The notes below the pieces were generated by a model, which worked only from the letters and a program-made list of their open reading frames with translations, did no database searches and was not told the DNA's origin. 58,187 bases of DNA, taken from DATAFF01 sp044870245. GTDB taxonomy: Bacteria > Pseudomonadota > Alphaproteobacteria > Rhizobiales > Aestuariivirgaceae. A program made the position numbers and the translations under genes. Position 1 is the stretch's first letter. Each line of letters opens with the position of its first letter. Positions 42,907 through 51,844 of the stretch are shown in pieces. The stretch lies in contig JBIOYR010000030.1 in NCBI GenBank assembly GCA_044870245.1, positions 1-58,187 on the forward strand, written 5' to 3'.

Positions 42907-43752
42907 TCACGGTTTCTGCGACCGTTGCGGCCGCGGTTTGGCGGCAAGCAGCTGAGCGACATCCCATGCCTCCTGTCGGCTGAGCTCGGGCATGCCGTAA
43001 TAGGGCATTTTCGCCCGGATGAAGGCCGCTGCGATCGGCGGCTGATCCATGCCTGCCGCACTGTTGAAGGAATCGTCGCCCCAGACCGGCGGCACGAGGT
43101 AACCGGGCTCCGGCGCAGGCTTCCTCTGCCCAAGCCCGTCACTGCCGTGGCATCGCGCGCAGGCCGAGTCATAGACCGCCTGGCCGCGTTCGGTGCTTGG
43201 CGTCTCCTTAGCCGGTTTCAGCGTCTTCAGGCCCATTCCCGCGACGCGCACATCCTGCGGCGCACCCTTCCCGACGAATTTGATGTAGGACACGATGGCG
43301 TCCATCTCTCTGCCGTGATCGGGCAGCGCCTTGCCATTCATGCTGCGGGTCATGCAGCCATTGATCCGCTCGACCAGCGTCAGGAAGCGATCGTCGACCA
43401 CCAGCGGAAAGCTCGTGAAAGTCGACACGAACGGTGCCGCAAACGGCTTGAGACCGGCATTGATGTGGCAATTCGTGCACGCCAGATTGTTGCCGGCAAA
43501 GCGCGTCCGAACGTCGGCTGCCTGGGGCCCCACGATCTTCGCCGTGTTTACCACCAGATCGCGGCCATAGCGGATGAGTTCGCTCTCCGGACCCGGCGGG
43601 AGCTTGTCTGGATCATGATACGCGTACCAGTCAGGCTGCCGACCCCACAGCAGATAACCGGTCGCCACGCCGAATCCGAGAGTGAGCACAAGCGCGACGG
43701 CAATCAAGCCGTTCCAGTTGAGAGAGCGCCTGGTCGAAGCCAGGTCGGCCAT
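42907..43752 (-). CDS. Membrane-anchored dihaem c-type cytochrome, thiosulfate dehydrogenase (TsdA)-like
   Basis: 281 aa from the ATG at 43752. An N-terminal anchor (LIAVALVLTLGFGVATGYLL) is followed by two c-haem motifs, CTNCH (92-96) and CARCH (198-202). ERINGCMTRSMNG with C133 matches the segment of TsdA that supplies the unusual cysteine ligand to haem 1; REMDAIVSYIKFVG and MPYYGMPELSRQEAWDVA are further cytochrome-domain motifs. TsdA oxidises thiosulfate to tetrathionate or the reverse. Here the sulfur role is inferred from motif similarity; no sox gene is nearby. Confidence 0.82.
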   Translation of the reverse strand: MADLASTRRSLNWNGLIAVALVLTLGFGVATGYLLWGRQPDWYAYHDPDKLPPGPESELIRYGRDLVVNTAKIVGPQAADVRTRFAGNNLACTNCHINAGLKPFAAPFVSTFTSFPLVVDDRFLTLVERINGCMTRSMNGKALPDHGREMDAIVSYIKFVGKGAPQDVRVAGMGLKTLKPAKETPSTERGQAVYDSACARCHGSDGLGQRKPAPEPGYLVPPVWGDDSFNSAAGMDQPPIAAAFIRAKMPYYGMPELSRQEAWDVAQLLAAKPRPQRSQKP

Positions 43753-43870
43753 GTTCGAGAACCCCGAAAGTGGTTGGTCGGCGCCAGACCAGTTCCTTAG
43801 CACTTCCCTGGCCTCCTCGACAGCCTCGTCCACCGATTGCCTGTCGAGCGACCATGGGAGTCCTTAAGGA

Positions 43871-45061
43871 TTACCCGGCCCTGCCCCGCGCCAGCTCCCT
43901 TGCGGTGTGCCGGGCGATCATCAGCTCCTCATTGGTCGGGATCACCAACAGCTTCACCGCCGAATTGTCGGAGGAGATGACCGTTCCATTGCAGCGGTTT
44001 TGGTCGTGATCGAGCACGATCCCCATCCAGGCCATCGGTGTCAGCACCGCCTCGCGCACCGCGAAGGCATTCTCGCCGATCCCGCCGGAGAACACGATCG
44101 CATCGAGCCCCTCGAGCACCGCCGCCAGGCTCGCAATCGCGCGGCGAACGCGGGATGTGAAGTAATCGATGGCCTGTCGCGCTCTCGAATCATCCGACTG
44201 CTGAAGCACACGCATGTCGCCCGACAAGCCGGACAGCCCTTTCAATCCGCATTCATGGTAAAGCAGCTGCGACAGCGCTTTCGCATCCATGCCTTTGTCG
44301 GTCATCAGATGCAGCAGGACACCCGGATCGAGCTGACCAGGCCGGGTGGCCATCGGCAAGCCGTCGAGCACCGAGAATCCCATGGTCGTCGCTACCGACC
44401 GTCCGTTTCTTGTCGCGCACAGCGACGCCCCGGCGCCGAGATGGCAGATGACCGTCCGACCCCTGCCGTGGACCGGCAGGATCTCGCGAAGCCTTTCGGC
44501 GACATATTCGTAGGACAGACCATGGAATCCATAGCTCCGGATGCCCTGCTCATAGAGGTCCCGCGGCAGCGCATAGGCGCTGTTGATGAAGTCTTGCGTC
44601 CTATGAAAGGCCGTGTCGAAGCAGGCGACCTGCGGCACACCGGGAAAGGCATTGGCCGCCGCCGCAATGCCGGCAAGATTGTGCGGCTGGTGAAGCGCCG
44701 CCAATGGAATGAGACCGGCCAATCGCTCGACGATCCGTTCATTGATCACGACAGGAGCATCGAAGTCGCGACCGCCATGCACCACCCGATGACCGATGCC
44801 GGCGATCTGTGCACCGGCGATGTGCTCGTCCAGCATCGACAGCACGACATCCATCGCCTGCGCATGGTTGCCGATGGAGCGGCGATCCTTCAGCGCATCG
44901 GCGAGAATGCTCTCGCCGCCACCGTTCCTGAAGCTCAACTTGGGAACGGCACCGATGCCCTCGATCTGGCCGCTGGCGACAGTCGCAAGCACCTCGGCAT
45001 CGAATAGCGCGAATTTCAGCGACGACGATCCGGCATTGATCGTCAGAATATGAGCTGTCAT
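43871..45061 (-). CDS. ackA: Acetate kinase
   Basis: 396 aa, normal length. ILTINAGSSSLKFALFD at the N-terminus, GIGHRVVHGG, VICHLGAGASLCA and FSGGIGENAFAVRE are the acetokinase signatures. It interconverts acetyl phosphate plus ADP and acetate plus ATP. Its ATG overlaps the adenylate kinase stop (ATGA), an unusual pairing. No phosphotransacetylase or phosphoketolase gene is present in the window. Confidence 0.96.
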   Translation of the reverse strand: MTAHILTINAGSSSLKFALFDAEVLATVASGQIEGIGAVPKLSFRNGGGESILADALKDRRSIGNHAQAMDVVLSMLDEHIAGAQIAGIGHRVVHGGRDFDAPVVINERIVERLAGLIPLAALHQPHNLAGIAAAANAFPGVPQVACFDTAFHRTQDFINSAYALPRDLYEQGIRSYGFHGLSYEYVAERLREILPVHGRGRTVICHLGAGASLCATRNGRSVATTMGFSVLDGLPMATRPGQLDPGVLLHLMTDKGMDAKALSQLLYHECGLKGLSGLSGDMRVLQQSDDSRARQAIDYFTSRVRRAIASLAAVLEGLDAIVFSGGIGENAFAVREAVLTPMAWMGIVLDHDQNRCNGTVISSDNSAVKLLVIPTNEELMIARHTARELARGRAG

Positions 45062-45654
45062 CGCGGGGATTCTCTCCTGCCGATCGCTGCCAGCAAATTC
45101 TCTGTCACGCGATCGATCGACTGGCCGCCATCGACGGTCTTGAGCTTTCCTGCTTTGCGATAATGCGCGATCAGCGGCGCTGTCTCGGCGCGATAGCGCG
45201 CCATGCGCCTCTCGAACACGGCGGGATCGTCATCCGTCCGCACCGCTTCGCCGCGGCGCTTCGCTTCCCCTGCCCGCAGCAGAATCCGGTTCAGCAGGGC
45301 TCCCTCCTCGACCGCGATGTGCAGCACCGCATCGAGCTCCATCCCGCGTTCGGCCAATGCCCGGTCCAGCGCCTCGGCCTGCCCCACTGTCCGCGGATAG
45401 CCGTCCAGGATGAAGCCGCCCTCCGCTTCCTCCTGCTTGATTCGTTCGGCGATCAATTCGCTGATCAAAGCGTCCGGGACCAGCTCGCCGCGCTCCATGA
45501 TCGGCTTCGCCTTCCGCCCGAGCGCAGTTCCTGCCGCCACCGCCTCGCGCAACAACTGGCCCGAGGACAGATGGGGCACGTTCAGAGCTGCAACCAGCCG
45601 CGCCGCCTGCGTGCCCTTCCCGGCCCCCGGCGGTCCGAGGAGAACCAGCCTCAC
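45058..45654 (-). CDS. adk: Adenylate kinase (short-LID type)
   Basis: 198 aa from a GTG at 45654. P-loop GPPGAGKGTQ, the SSGQLLREAV segment, FILDGYPRT and a short LID (no cysteines) are clear. The GTG overlaps the stop of the coiled-coil gene (GTGA), and its own stop overlaps ackA, so the three genes are one translational unit. Bacterial adk usually sits in the ribosomal-protein secY operon; a copy next to ackA is probably a second, specialised paralogue (inference). Confidence 0.92.
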   Translation of the reverse strand: MRLVLLGPPGAGKGTQAARLVAALNVPHLSSGQLLREAVAAGTALGRKAKPIMERGELVPDALISELIAERIKQEEAEGGFILDGYPRTVGQAEALDRALAERGMELDAVLHIAVEEGALLNRILLRAGEAKRRGEAVRTDDDPAVFERRMARYRAETAPLIAHYRKAGKLKTVDGGQSIDRVTENLLAAIGRRESPR

Positions 45655-45938
45655 TTGTTGAATCGCGACAGTGCGTCCTGCCAGCCGCGCTGCAATTCGA
45701 CCAACGCCTTCTGGGTTGCCGACTGCATGTCGCCCCACGCCGCCTCATTGGCAGCCTGCACTTTCTCGAGGAGCTTGCGGGCTTCGTCCGACTGCTTCTC
45801 GAGCTGGGCGACGGCAGCCTTGTAATCGGCTCGGAGCTTGTCGCTCGCTTGTTCGGCCTGCTGCTGGTAATCCTTGACCTGAGCGCGCCAGGCATCGGTC
45901 TGGGCGCGCAGCTGCTCGGCGAAGTCGTTCTTGATCAT
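45651..45938 (-). CDS. Small coiled-coil protein, phasin-like
   Basis: 95 aa from the ATG at 45938, with GGGAGAT upstream; an in-frame ATG at 45965 has no such site. It is almost wholly helical, with heptads in AQLEKQSDEARKLLEKVQAAN and a Trp-containing end. It resembles short phasin/granule-associated helices, but no family signature is decisive. It is the first gene of the adk-ackA unit. Confidence 0.65.
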   Translation of the reverse strand: MIKNDFAEQLRAQTDAWRAQVKDYQQQAEQASDKLRADYKAAVAQLEKQSDEARKLLEKVQAANEAAWGDMQSATQKALVELQRGWQDALSRFNK

Positions 45939-46014
45939 CGGCGGGATCTCCCTTTTGTCGACCATGATGGCGCCGCATTATGCCAGAATCTCTTCTCCCC
46001 TGTCCCGGCGATCG

Positions 46015-46578
46015 CTATGCGAACAGATGAGGCCGCCGCAACCTCAAGGTCTGGATGAGCAGCATGGTCTTTGCGTCGGTGATGGATGCGCTATCGGCAA
46101 GTCGAGCCAGTTCCGACAATGCCATTTCCTTGACCTCGATGCTCTCGAGCTCCTCTGCCCGACCGCCGCCAGGACCGGTTCGGTCGGCCGGCGAATAGGC
46201 GGCGAGATAGAGATGGATCCGCTCGGTGGAGACGCCGGGCGATGCCCAGCAGGTGGCCACCGCCTCGAGCCCATGGAGCCGCAGGCCCGCCTCTTCCTCG
46301 GCTTCTCGACCGATCGACTCCTCGACCGCCTCATCCGGTTCAAGCCGCCCGGCGATCGCTTCGAGCGATGATTCCGGCTGCCCGAGATAGAGCTGCGGCA
46401 CGCGCTGCTGAGCGACCAGCAGCGCAGTGCGCCTTGTGGAATCATATGGCAGCACACAGGCGGACTCCCCATGATCCAGCACTGCCCGCGTCATCCGGTG
46501 ACCATCCGGGTTCTCGACCTCGAGAATCAGGAATCGCGTCCAGCCGTCATAGATGAGCTTGCTCTCTCTGATCTGCAT
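46015..46578 (-). CDS. Nudix hydrolase, ADP-ribose pyrophosphatase type
   Basis: 187 aa. The Nudix box G-x5-E-x7-REAEEEAG is complete (GRLEPDEAVEESIGREAEEE, about residues 77-96). The N-terminus ESKLIYDGWTRFLILEVE and the strand CVLPYDSTRRTALLVAQQR are typical of NudF/ADP-ribose hydrolases. Probably hydrolyses a nucleoside diphosphate sugar. Divergent from the extensin-family gene. Confidence 0.9.
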   Translation of the reverse strand: MQIRESKLIYDGWTRFLILEVENPDGHRMTRAVLDHGESACVLPYDSTRRTALLVAQQRVPQLYLGQPESSLEAIAGRLEPDEAVEESIGREAEEEAGLRLHGLEAVATCWASPGVSTERIHLYLAAYSPADRTGPGGGRAEELESIEVKEMALSELARLADSASITDAKTMLLIQTLRLRRPHLFA

Positions 46579-46688
46579 GTGCCCTCCGGAAACGAGCGGC
46601 CGAATTTCACCTGCTGCACCATCCGCTCTCGACGGAGCGGCGTCAATCGGGCATCCTCATGCGCGTCGTCAGCCAGCAACTCGCCCCT

Positions 46689-47528
46689 ATGAAAATTCGT
46701 TCCATCGGAACTTCGGCAACGCTGATGCTTGCAATTGTGGTGCTGTTGCAGTCCGCCCTTGGCAAGGACGCACCCGTGCCTGCACCCAAACCGAAGCCGG
46801 CTCATGGTCAGGCCAAGCCGAAACCGAAGCCGGCTGATGTTCGGGCGAAGCCAAAACCAGAGTCCGCTGAGCCACCGGCCGAGCCGGAACCGTCAGCCAA
46901 GCCGAGCCCCGAAGCTGCACCGACCGAAATTCCGAAAGAGACCGTTGCTCCGCCCCCACCCAGCCCGGCCGATCTCCTCCAGAGCTGTCTCTCCGAGATG
47001 CGGAGCGCCGGGATGGAGTTTCAGGCCCTGGACAAGGTGAGCGAAGGTCGCTGCACCCTCGAAGGCGCTGTCGCCCTCCAGTCGGTGGTGACGCCAAGCG
47101 GCAAGGTGGAGCTGCCTGCACGCCCCCGCTTGACCTGTGCCTTCGCCGTGAAGTTCGGGCGCTGGATCGCCGAGACCGCCGCGCCGATCATCGCCGCCCA
47201 TGCCGGCGCATCCCTCAAGACCATCTCAACCGGCCCCGGCCTACAATGCCGCAACCGCAATGGCGAGAGCTCCGGCAAGCCGAGCGAGCATGCGCGGGGC
47301 AATGCCATCGACGTTGCGAGCTTTGAGCTCACCGACCGCCGCCGCATCACGGTCGGCGATGCCGACATGGAGACACCCCTGGCGGTCGCGCTCAAAGGCC
47401 TGCGCACCAGCGCTTGCGGCTATTTCACCACGGTGCTTGGGCCGGGCTCGAACGAGGCGCACAAGGATCATCTCCATTTCGATTCGGGCCTCCATGGCAG
47501 GACCGACAACTATCGGATCTGCGAGTAG
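46689..47528 (+). CDS. Exported extensin-family protein
   Basis: 279 aa from the ATG at 46689; an ATG at 46659 is alternative. A signal peptide (TLMLAIVVLLQSALG) leads into a Pro/Lys/Glu-rich linker (about residues 28-95, KPKPAHGQAKPKPKPA repeats) and a C-terminal extensin-like domain with cysteines in SCLSEMRSAG, RCTLEGAVALQ, LTCAFAVKFG and QCRNRNG, and the motifs SEHARGNAIDVASFEL and AHKDHLHFDSG. These resemble metallopeptidase-like His/Asp arrangements (H, D) of cell-wall proteins. Found widely in Hyphomicrobiales. Confidence 0.87.
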   Translation: MKIRSIGTSATLMLAIVVLLQSALGKDAPVPAPKPKPAHGQAKPKPKPADVRAKPKPESAEPPAEPEPSAKPSPEAAPTEIPKETVAPPPPSPADLLQSCLSEMRSAGMEFQALDKVSEGRCTLEGAVALQSVVTPSGKVELPARPRLTCAFAVKFGRWIAETAAPIIAAHAGASLKTISTGPGLQCRNRNGESSGKPSEHARGNAIDVASFELTDRRRITVGDADMETPLAVALKGLRTSACGYFTTVLGPGSNEAHKDHLHFDSGLHGRTDNYRICE

Positions 47529-47588
47529 CTGAGACCCTCTATGCTCTTGCCACCAACGAGGCGATCCCGTGCGCCGGCTTTGCCGCGA

Positions 47589-48704
47589 TCAACCCTTCGA
47601 TGATCTGAAGAGCGACTGCCAGGCTTCCGCGATCGCCTCGCGATTGTGTCGGATCCTGTCGAACAGGACCGCCACGATGATGAAAGTGCCGACGAAGGTT
47701 CCTTGCCAGAACGGGTTGATCCCGAGCAAGGTCAGGCTGTTGCGGATCATCTCGATCAGCACCGCGCCGACCACCGCGCCGAAAGCGGTACCGGAGCCGC
47801 CCATCAGATTGGCACCACCGATCACCACTGCAGCGATGACGATCAGCTCCATCCCCGTGCCCATGCCGGTCGTAATCGTGCCGAGCCATCCGACCTGCAG
47901 GATACCTGCGATCCCCGCCATCAGGGCTGACAGCATATAGACGCTGACCTTGACCCGGCGGACATTGACGCCGGTCAGCTCGGCAGCCTGCTCATTGCCG
48001 CCAATCGCAAAGATATGACGGCCCCATCTCGACCAGCGAAACGCAAAGCCGAAGATCAGCGCGAAGGCCAGCAGGAACACCGCCGGATTGGGGACGAACA
48101 CGATCCCGGCCAGCCAGGCGAGGAGCGAGCCGACCGGCGTGTCGCTTCCGATCCATTCGGCAAGACGCAGAAACCAGCCACGCGTCGACCCGCCGCCGAG
48201 TGCCACCAGCTTGGCGTGGTCGTGGCCGAAATTGTAGACCATCTGATTGCCGGACAGCACCATTGCCAGGCTACGCGCCAGCGACATCATCCCGAGCGTC
48301 ACCACAAACGGCGGCATGCCGACATAGGCGATGAGAATGCCATTGACGAGGCCGCAGACCATTGCCGCGGCAAGGCCGAGCGGAATGGCGATCCAGACCG
48401 GGTACTCCCAGGACATCATCATGCCGGTGACCATTCCCGACAGGCACAGCACCGATCCGACCGAAAGATCGATGCCCCCGGTAATGATCACCGCCGTCAT
48501 TCCGAGCGCAATGATGCCGACAAACGCACAATTGCGTGCGACGTTGAAAAGATTGGCCGAGGTATCGAAGGTGGTGGTTGCCAAAGACAGATAGACGAAC
48601 GCCGCGACCGCCGCGACGAACACCCAGAATGTCTGGTGAAACAGCAGCTGACCGATCGGCCCGTGGGTCTGACGGCTGATGGTTTCCTCGAGCGAAACTG
48701 CCAT
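47589..48704 (-). CDS. Sugar ABC transporter (CUT2) permease, FrcC-like
   Basis: 371 aa from the ATG at 48704; an upstream start at 48737 would overlap the ATPase stop. About ten transmembrane helices, with VIITGGIDLSVGSVLCLSGM, IFAIGGNEQAAELTGVNVR and IGGANLMGGSGTAFGAVVGAVL identifying the CUT2 permease family. Second gene of the ATPase-permease operon; the binding protein is divergent at 49629. Confidence 0.93.
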   Translation of the reverse strand: MAVSLEETISRQTHGPIGQLLFHQTFWVFVAAVAAFVYLSLATTTFDTSANLFNVARNCAFVGIIALGMTAVIITGGIDLSVGSVLCLSGMVTGMMMSWEYPVWIAIPLGLAAAMVCGLVNGILIAYVGMPPFVVTLGMMSLARSLAMVLSGNQMVYNFGHDHAKLVALGGGSTRGWFLRLAEWIGSDTPVGSLLAWLAGIVFVPNPAVFLLAFALIFGFAFRWSRWGRHIFAIGGNEQAAELTGVNVRRVKVSVYMLSALMAGIAGILQVGWLGTITTGMGTGMELIVIAAVVIGGANLMGGSGTAFGAVVGAVLIEMIRNSLTLLGINPFWQGTFVGTFIIVAVLFDRIRHNREAIAEAWQSLFRSSKG

Positions 48705-48717
48705 GACTGTCGAGCCT

Positions 48718-49458
48718 TTATGCCGCCTGTATGGCACCGGTGATCAGCCCGGTGACTTCCTCCGGCGATGATTCGGCGACCTTCTTGTCGGCAACCTTGC
48801 GGCCGCGCCGCAGCACCACGATGCGGTCCGCCACTGCGAACACGTCGGGCATGCGATGACTGATCAGGATGACCCCGATGCCGGTGTCCCGCAGCCGCCT
48901 GATCAGGTTCAGCACCTCGGCGACCTGCCGCACGCTGATCGCCGCCGTTGGCTCGTCCATCAGGACGATCTTGGGATCGGACAACCGGGTCCGGGCGATC
49001 GCCACCGCCTGGCGCTGTCCCCCCGACATCTGCTTCACCAGATCGCGCGGCCTTGTCTCCGACCTCAGCTCCTTGAACAGCTCGCCGGAACGCCTGGTCA
49101 TGGCGCTATGGTCGAGCAGCCGGAACGGACCGATCTTCTTGCGGATCTCGCGGCCGAGATAGACATTGGCCGCCGCCGTGAGATTGTCGCACAGCGCGAG
49201 GTCCTGATAGACGATCTCGACCCCATGCTGCCGCGCCTCGATCGGCCGATGGAACTGCACCTCATGGCCGTCGATCCTGAGGCTGCCATGCGACGGCCGG
49301 AAATTGCCTGCGATGATCTTGACCAGGGTGGACTTGCCGGCGCCATTGTCCCCCATGAGCCCGACCACCTGCCCTTTTTCCAGCATCAGCGACACCTCGT
49401 GCAGCGCCTGGATGGCACCGAAATTCTTCGAAACATCGATCAATTGCAGAACGGACAC
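48718..49458 (-). CDS. Sugar ABC transporter single-domain ATP-binding protein, FrcA-like
   Basis: 246 aa from a GTG at 49458, with AGGAAT upstream. One nucleotide-binding domain only: Walker A GDNGAGKST, signature MSGGQRQAV, Walker B IVLMDEPTAAIS and H-loop ISHRMPDVF. CUT2 importers normally use a fused double ATPase (as at 24658 here); the single-domain type is known from FrcA of rhizobial fructose importers. It works with the permease directly downstream. Confidence 0.93.
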   Translation of the reverse strand: MSVLQLIDVSKNFGAIQALHEVSLMLEKGQVVGLMGDNGAGKSTLVKIIAGNFRPSHGSLRIDGHEVQFHRPIEARQHGVEIVYQDLALCDNLTAAANVYLGREIRKKIGPFRLLDHSAMTRRSGELFKELRSETRPRDLVKQMSGGQRQAVAIARTRLSDPKIVLMDEPTAAISVRQVAEVLNLIRRLRDTGIGVILISHRMPDVFAVADRIVVLRRGRKVADKKVAESSPEEVTGLITGAIQAA

Positions 49459-49628
49459 CGGAATATTCCTGTGGTCGGCTTTCGCCTAGCTAGCCGCAGA
49501 TTTCCGATCGGCGCAAGATTGGCTTGCGACAGATTGACTTCACGAAACGATCGATATTAGCTGGCCGGCAAGGATTGTTGCCGCCGAACGACGATAAACA
49601 GGGACGGTCGATCCGTGGGAGGAGTTCC

Positions 49629-50615
49629 ATGAAGAAACTGCTGATCATTCTTGCAGCCGCTGGGATTGCCATGTCCGCCGATGCGGCCCTGGCCCAGAAA
49701 AAGACCCTTGCCGTCGTCGTTAAGGGCCTCGACAACCCGTTTTTCACCGTGCTTGGCAATGGCTGCAAAAAGTGGAACGAGGAGCACCCCGATTCCGAAT
49801 ATGAATGCCTCTATACCGGTCCGGCGTTGACCTCGGATGAGGCCGGCGAGGTCCAGCTCGTCGCCGATCTCATCGCCAAGGGCGTGGCGGGCATCGCGAT
49901 CTCGCCCTCAAACGCCCCGGCCATGGCGTCGATGTTGAAGGAAAAGAAACCCCAGATGCCGATCATGACGATCGATGCTGATCTTCAGCCCGAGGATCGC
50001 GGCCTCCGCAAGACCTATCTGGGCACCGAGAACTATCAGATGGGCGTGCTGATGGCGAAGCATCTGGCCGGCCACAAGCCGAAGGGCGGCAAGGTCTGTC
50101 TGCAGCTCGGCAATGTCGCCGCCAACAACATCAACGAGCGTGCCGCCGGCTTCCGTGACACCATTTCCGGCCAGAAGGGCACCGAACGCCTGACCGGCCA
50201 GGGTGGCTGGACCGAGATCGACGGCTGCCCGCTCTACACCAATGACGATATCGCGACTGCCAATCAGCAGCTCGCCGATATCACCGGGGCCCATCCCGAC
50301 CTCGATGCCTTTATCCTGGTCGGCGGTTGGGCGCAGTTCGGGCCGGAAGCCTATTCGGCCACCACCACTGCACTCGAGCCGAAGCTCAAGGCCAAGGAGC
50401 TCATCATCATCGCCGGCGACACCCTGCCGCCGCAGATGGACGCCCTCAAGGCGGGTCACAGCCATGCGCAGGTGGGCCAGCGGCCCTTCGAGATGGGGCA
50501 TCGTGCGCCCGACGTGCTGATCCAGCTGATCAAGGGCGAGACCGTTCAGGACCCGCTCTATACCGGCCTGGACGAATGCACCCAGGAGAATGCCGAGAGC
50601 TGCCTTGCCAAATGA
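49629..50615 (+). CDS. Sugar ABC transporter (CUT2) periplasmic binding protein, FrcB-like
   Basis: 328 aa from the ATG at 49629, with GGGAGGAG upstream and a signal peptide ending ADAALAQ. LAVVVKGLDNPFFTVLGNGC, AGIAISPSNAPAMA, GTENYQMGVLMAKHLAG and AQVGQRPFEMGHRAPDVL (each part) fit the ribose/fructose-binding family. It contains two internal Cys pairs (CKKWNE..ECLYTG region), perhaps a disulfide. It is divergent from the ATPase/permease operon over 170 bases and is followed by a terminator. Confidence 0.92.
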   Translation: MKKLLIILAAAGIAMSADAALAQKKTLAVVVKGLDNPFFTVLGNGCKKWNEEHPDSEYECLYTGPALTSDEAGEVQLVADLIAKGVAGIAISPSNAPAMASMLKEKKPQMPIMTIDADLQPEDRGLRKTYLGTENYQMGVLMAKHLAGHKPKGGKVCLQLGNVAANNINERAAGFRDTISGQKGTERLTGQGGWTEIDGCPLYTNDDIATANQQLADITGAHPDLDAFILVGGWAQFGPEAYSATTTALEPKLKAKELIIIAGDTLPPQMDALKAGHSHAQVGQRPFEMGHRAPDVLIQLIKGETVQDPLYTGLDECTQENAESCLAK

Positions 50616-50641
50616 CCTGGTGGCTTCCCGCGTGATCTGAT

Positions 50642-50664
50642 GAAGGGGCGCAGCGCGCCCCTTC
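50642..50664. terminator. Hairpin terminator, probably bidirectional
   Basis: Ten-base stem GAAGGGGCGC/GCGCCCCTTC with a three-base loop, lying exactly between the convergent genes ending at 50615 (+) and 50665 (-). The reverse-strand copy is followed by TCA and the forward copy by a short pyrimidine tract rather than a long T-run. Confidence 0.75.
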
Positions 50665-51072
50665 TCATTGCTCGGCCACGGGCGCCCTTTGATAGACGAG
50701 TGGCCCCCGCCCGCAATTCACCGTCAGCTGCTCGCCATCCTTCACCATCGTGCATTTTTCGCCCTCGAGCGGGCATTCGTTCCGCACTCTCTGGCTCGCG
50801 AACTGCGTCAGGTCGGCAGTGCCGTCGGCATCCAGCCGCTTGAGGTGGAAATCGAGCTTGCAGCTCGTCCAATAGCCCATGCAGAACTGGCTTTGCGCCG
50901 CCGGGCTGAAGCTGATTCCCCGGTTTCGTCCATCCATCCAGTCGCCGGTGAGGCCGAAGCAGCGGTCGATGCTTGCCGTGTCGCCGCCCGAATCCCCGAC
51001 GCTTGTGCAGGCGGCACACCACATCGCAAGGACAATGGGAGCAACTCTCATGACTGACACGGACCGTCTCAC
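50665..51072 (-). CDS. Lipoprotein-like exported protein, unknown function
   Basis: 135 aa from a GTG at 51072 that overlaps the DUF502 stop (GTGA); an ATG at 51051 is the alternative. A short signal (VAPIVLAMWCAAC) suggests a lipoprotein, although the lipobox is unusual. The mature part has six to eight cysteines (CFGLTGDWMDG, FCMGYWTSCKLDF, CPLEGEKCTM, NCGRGPLVYQ), so it is probably disulfide-bonded. No family recognised. Confidence 0.65.
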   Translation of the reverse strand: MRRSVSVMRVAPIVLAMWCAACTSVGDSGGDTASIDRCFGLTGDWMDGRNRGISFSPAAQSQFCMGYWTSCKLDFHLKRLDADGTADLTQFASQRVRNECPLEGEKCTMVKDGEQLTVNCGRGPLVYQRAPVAEQ

Positions 51073-51722
51073 CCCTTCGATGCCGACGGCACCGAGAACG
51101 CCAATGTATCAGGACCGAGCGCCCCGATCGAAACGACAAAGCTCATTGCCTCGGCAAAAGTAAGATCGGTCGGTGTCACCCTGTCCATCGGAACCGTCTC
51201 CAGAAGGCCTGTCACGGGCTGTGGCGCGGTCGGAATGTAGACGACGGCGAGGAGCTCATTCGTTTCGGGATCGGTGATGACCTGGGTCAGGACGGCGATC
51301 ACCTTCATGCCTGGCGGAAACTCCACCAGCACGATCTGCTTGCCCTCCACCGGCGGCCCCTGCATCACTTTCACAAATTGTTTCGCGGAGTGATAGACCT
51401 TGGCCACTATCGGCAATTTGCCGAGCAAATGCTCGACGCCGGCGAAAATCCGTCGACCGATCACATAGGACATCATCAGACCAAGTGCGTAGAGGACCCC
51501 GACGGTGATCAGGATTGCCAAGGGCCATTGGACCTGCGGCTCGATCAGCAGGAGCGACACTCCCCGGGCATCCGGACCGGCATGACGGGCCAGCCACTGC
51601 ACCAGCGGATCGCCGAATTTGGCAAGATGACCGAGCACGAAATCGAACACCGCCCAGGTGATCACCAAAGGCACGACGGTCACGAGACCGGTGACGAAAT
51701 TTCTGCGGAAATGCGGCAACAT
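51069..51722 (-). CDS. DUF502 family membrane protein
   Basis: 217 aa. Two N-terminal transmembrane helices (VTGLVTVVPLVITWAVFDFV and WPLAILITVGVLYALGLMM) and a soluble C-terminal part with MKVIAVLTQVITDPET-type strand and VYIPTAPQPVTGLLETVP (each part) fit DUF502. LPIVAKVYHSAKQFVK is the family's central motif. Function unknown in bacteria. It precedes the lipoprotein-like gene with a four-base overlap. Confidence 0.88.
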   Translation of the reverse strand: MLPHFRRNFVTGLVTVVPLVITWAVFDFVLGHLAKFGDPLVQWLARHAGPDARGVSLLLIEPQVQWPLAILITVGVLYALGLMMSYVIGRRIFAGVEHLLGKLPIVAKVYHSAKQFVKVMQGPPVEGKQIVLVEFPPGMKVIAVLTQVITDPETNELLAVVYIPTAPQPVTGLLETVPMDRVTPTDLTFAEAMSFVVSIGALGPDTLAFSVPSASKG

Positions 51723-51844
51723 TGGCTGGTCGTTCGTTCATCAATCGATGAAGCTTCGCACGCACTTTCGCAAGAGTGAAGGTTCTTGCAGAAACCACAT
51801 TGACTAAGCTGTCCGATTGTGCGACTGAGGTGGCTCAATCGGGG

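Noticed and set aside
49460..49469. Palindrome GGAATATTCC directly upstream of the single-domain ATPase start.
   Set aside because: It coincides with the ribosome site and is short enough to arise by chance; no regulator is adjacent.
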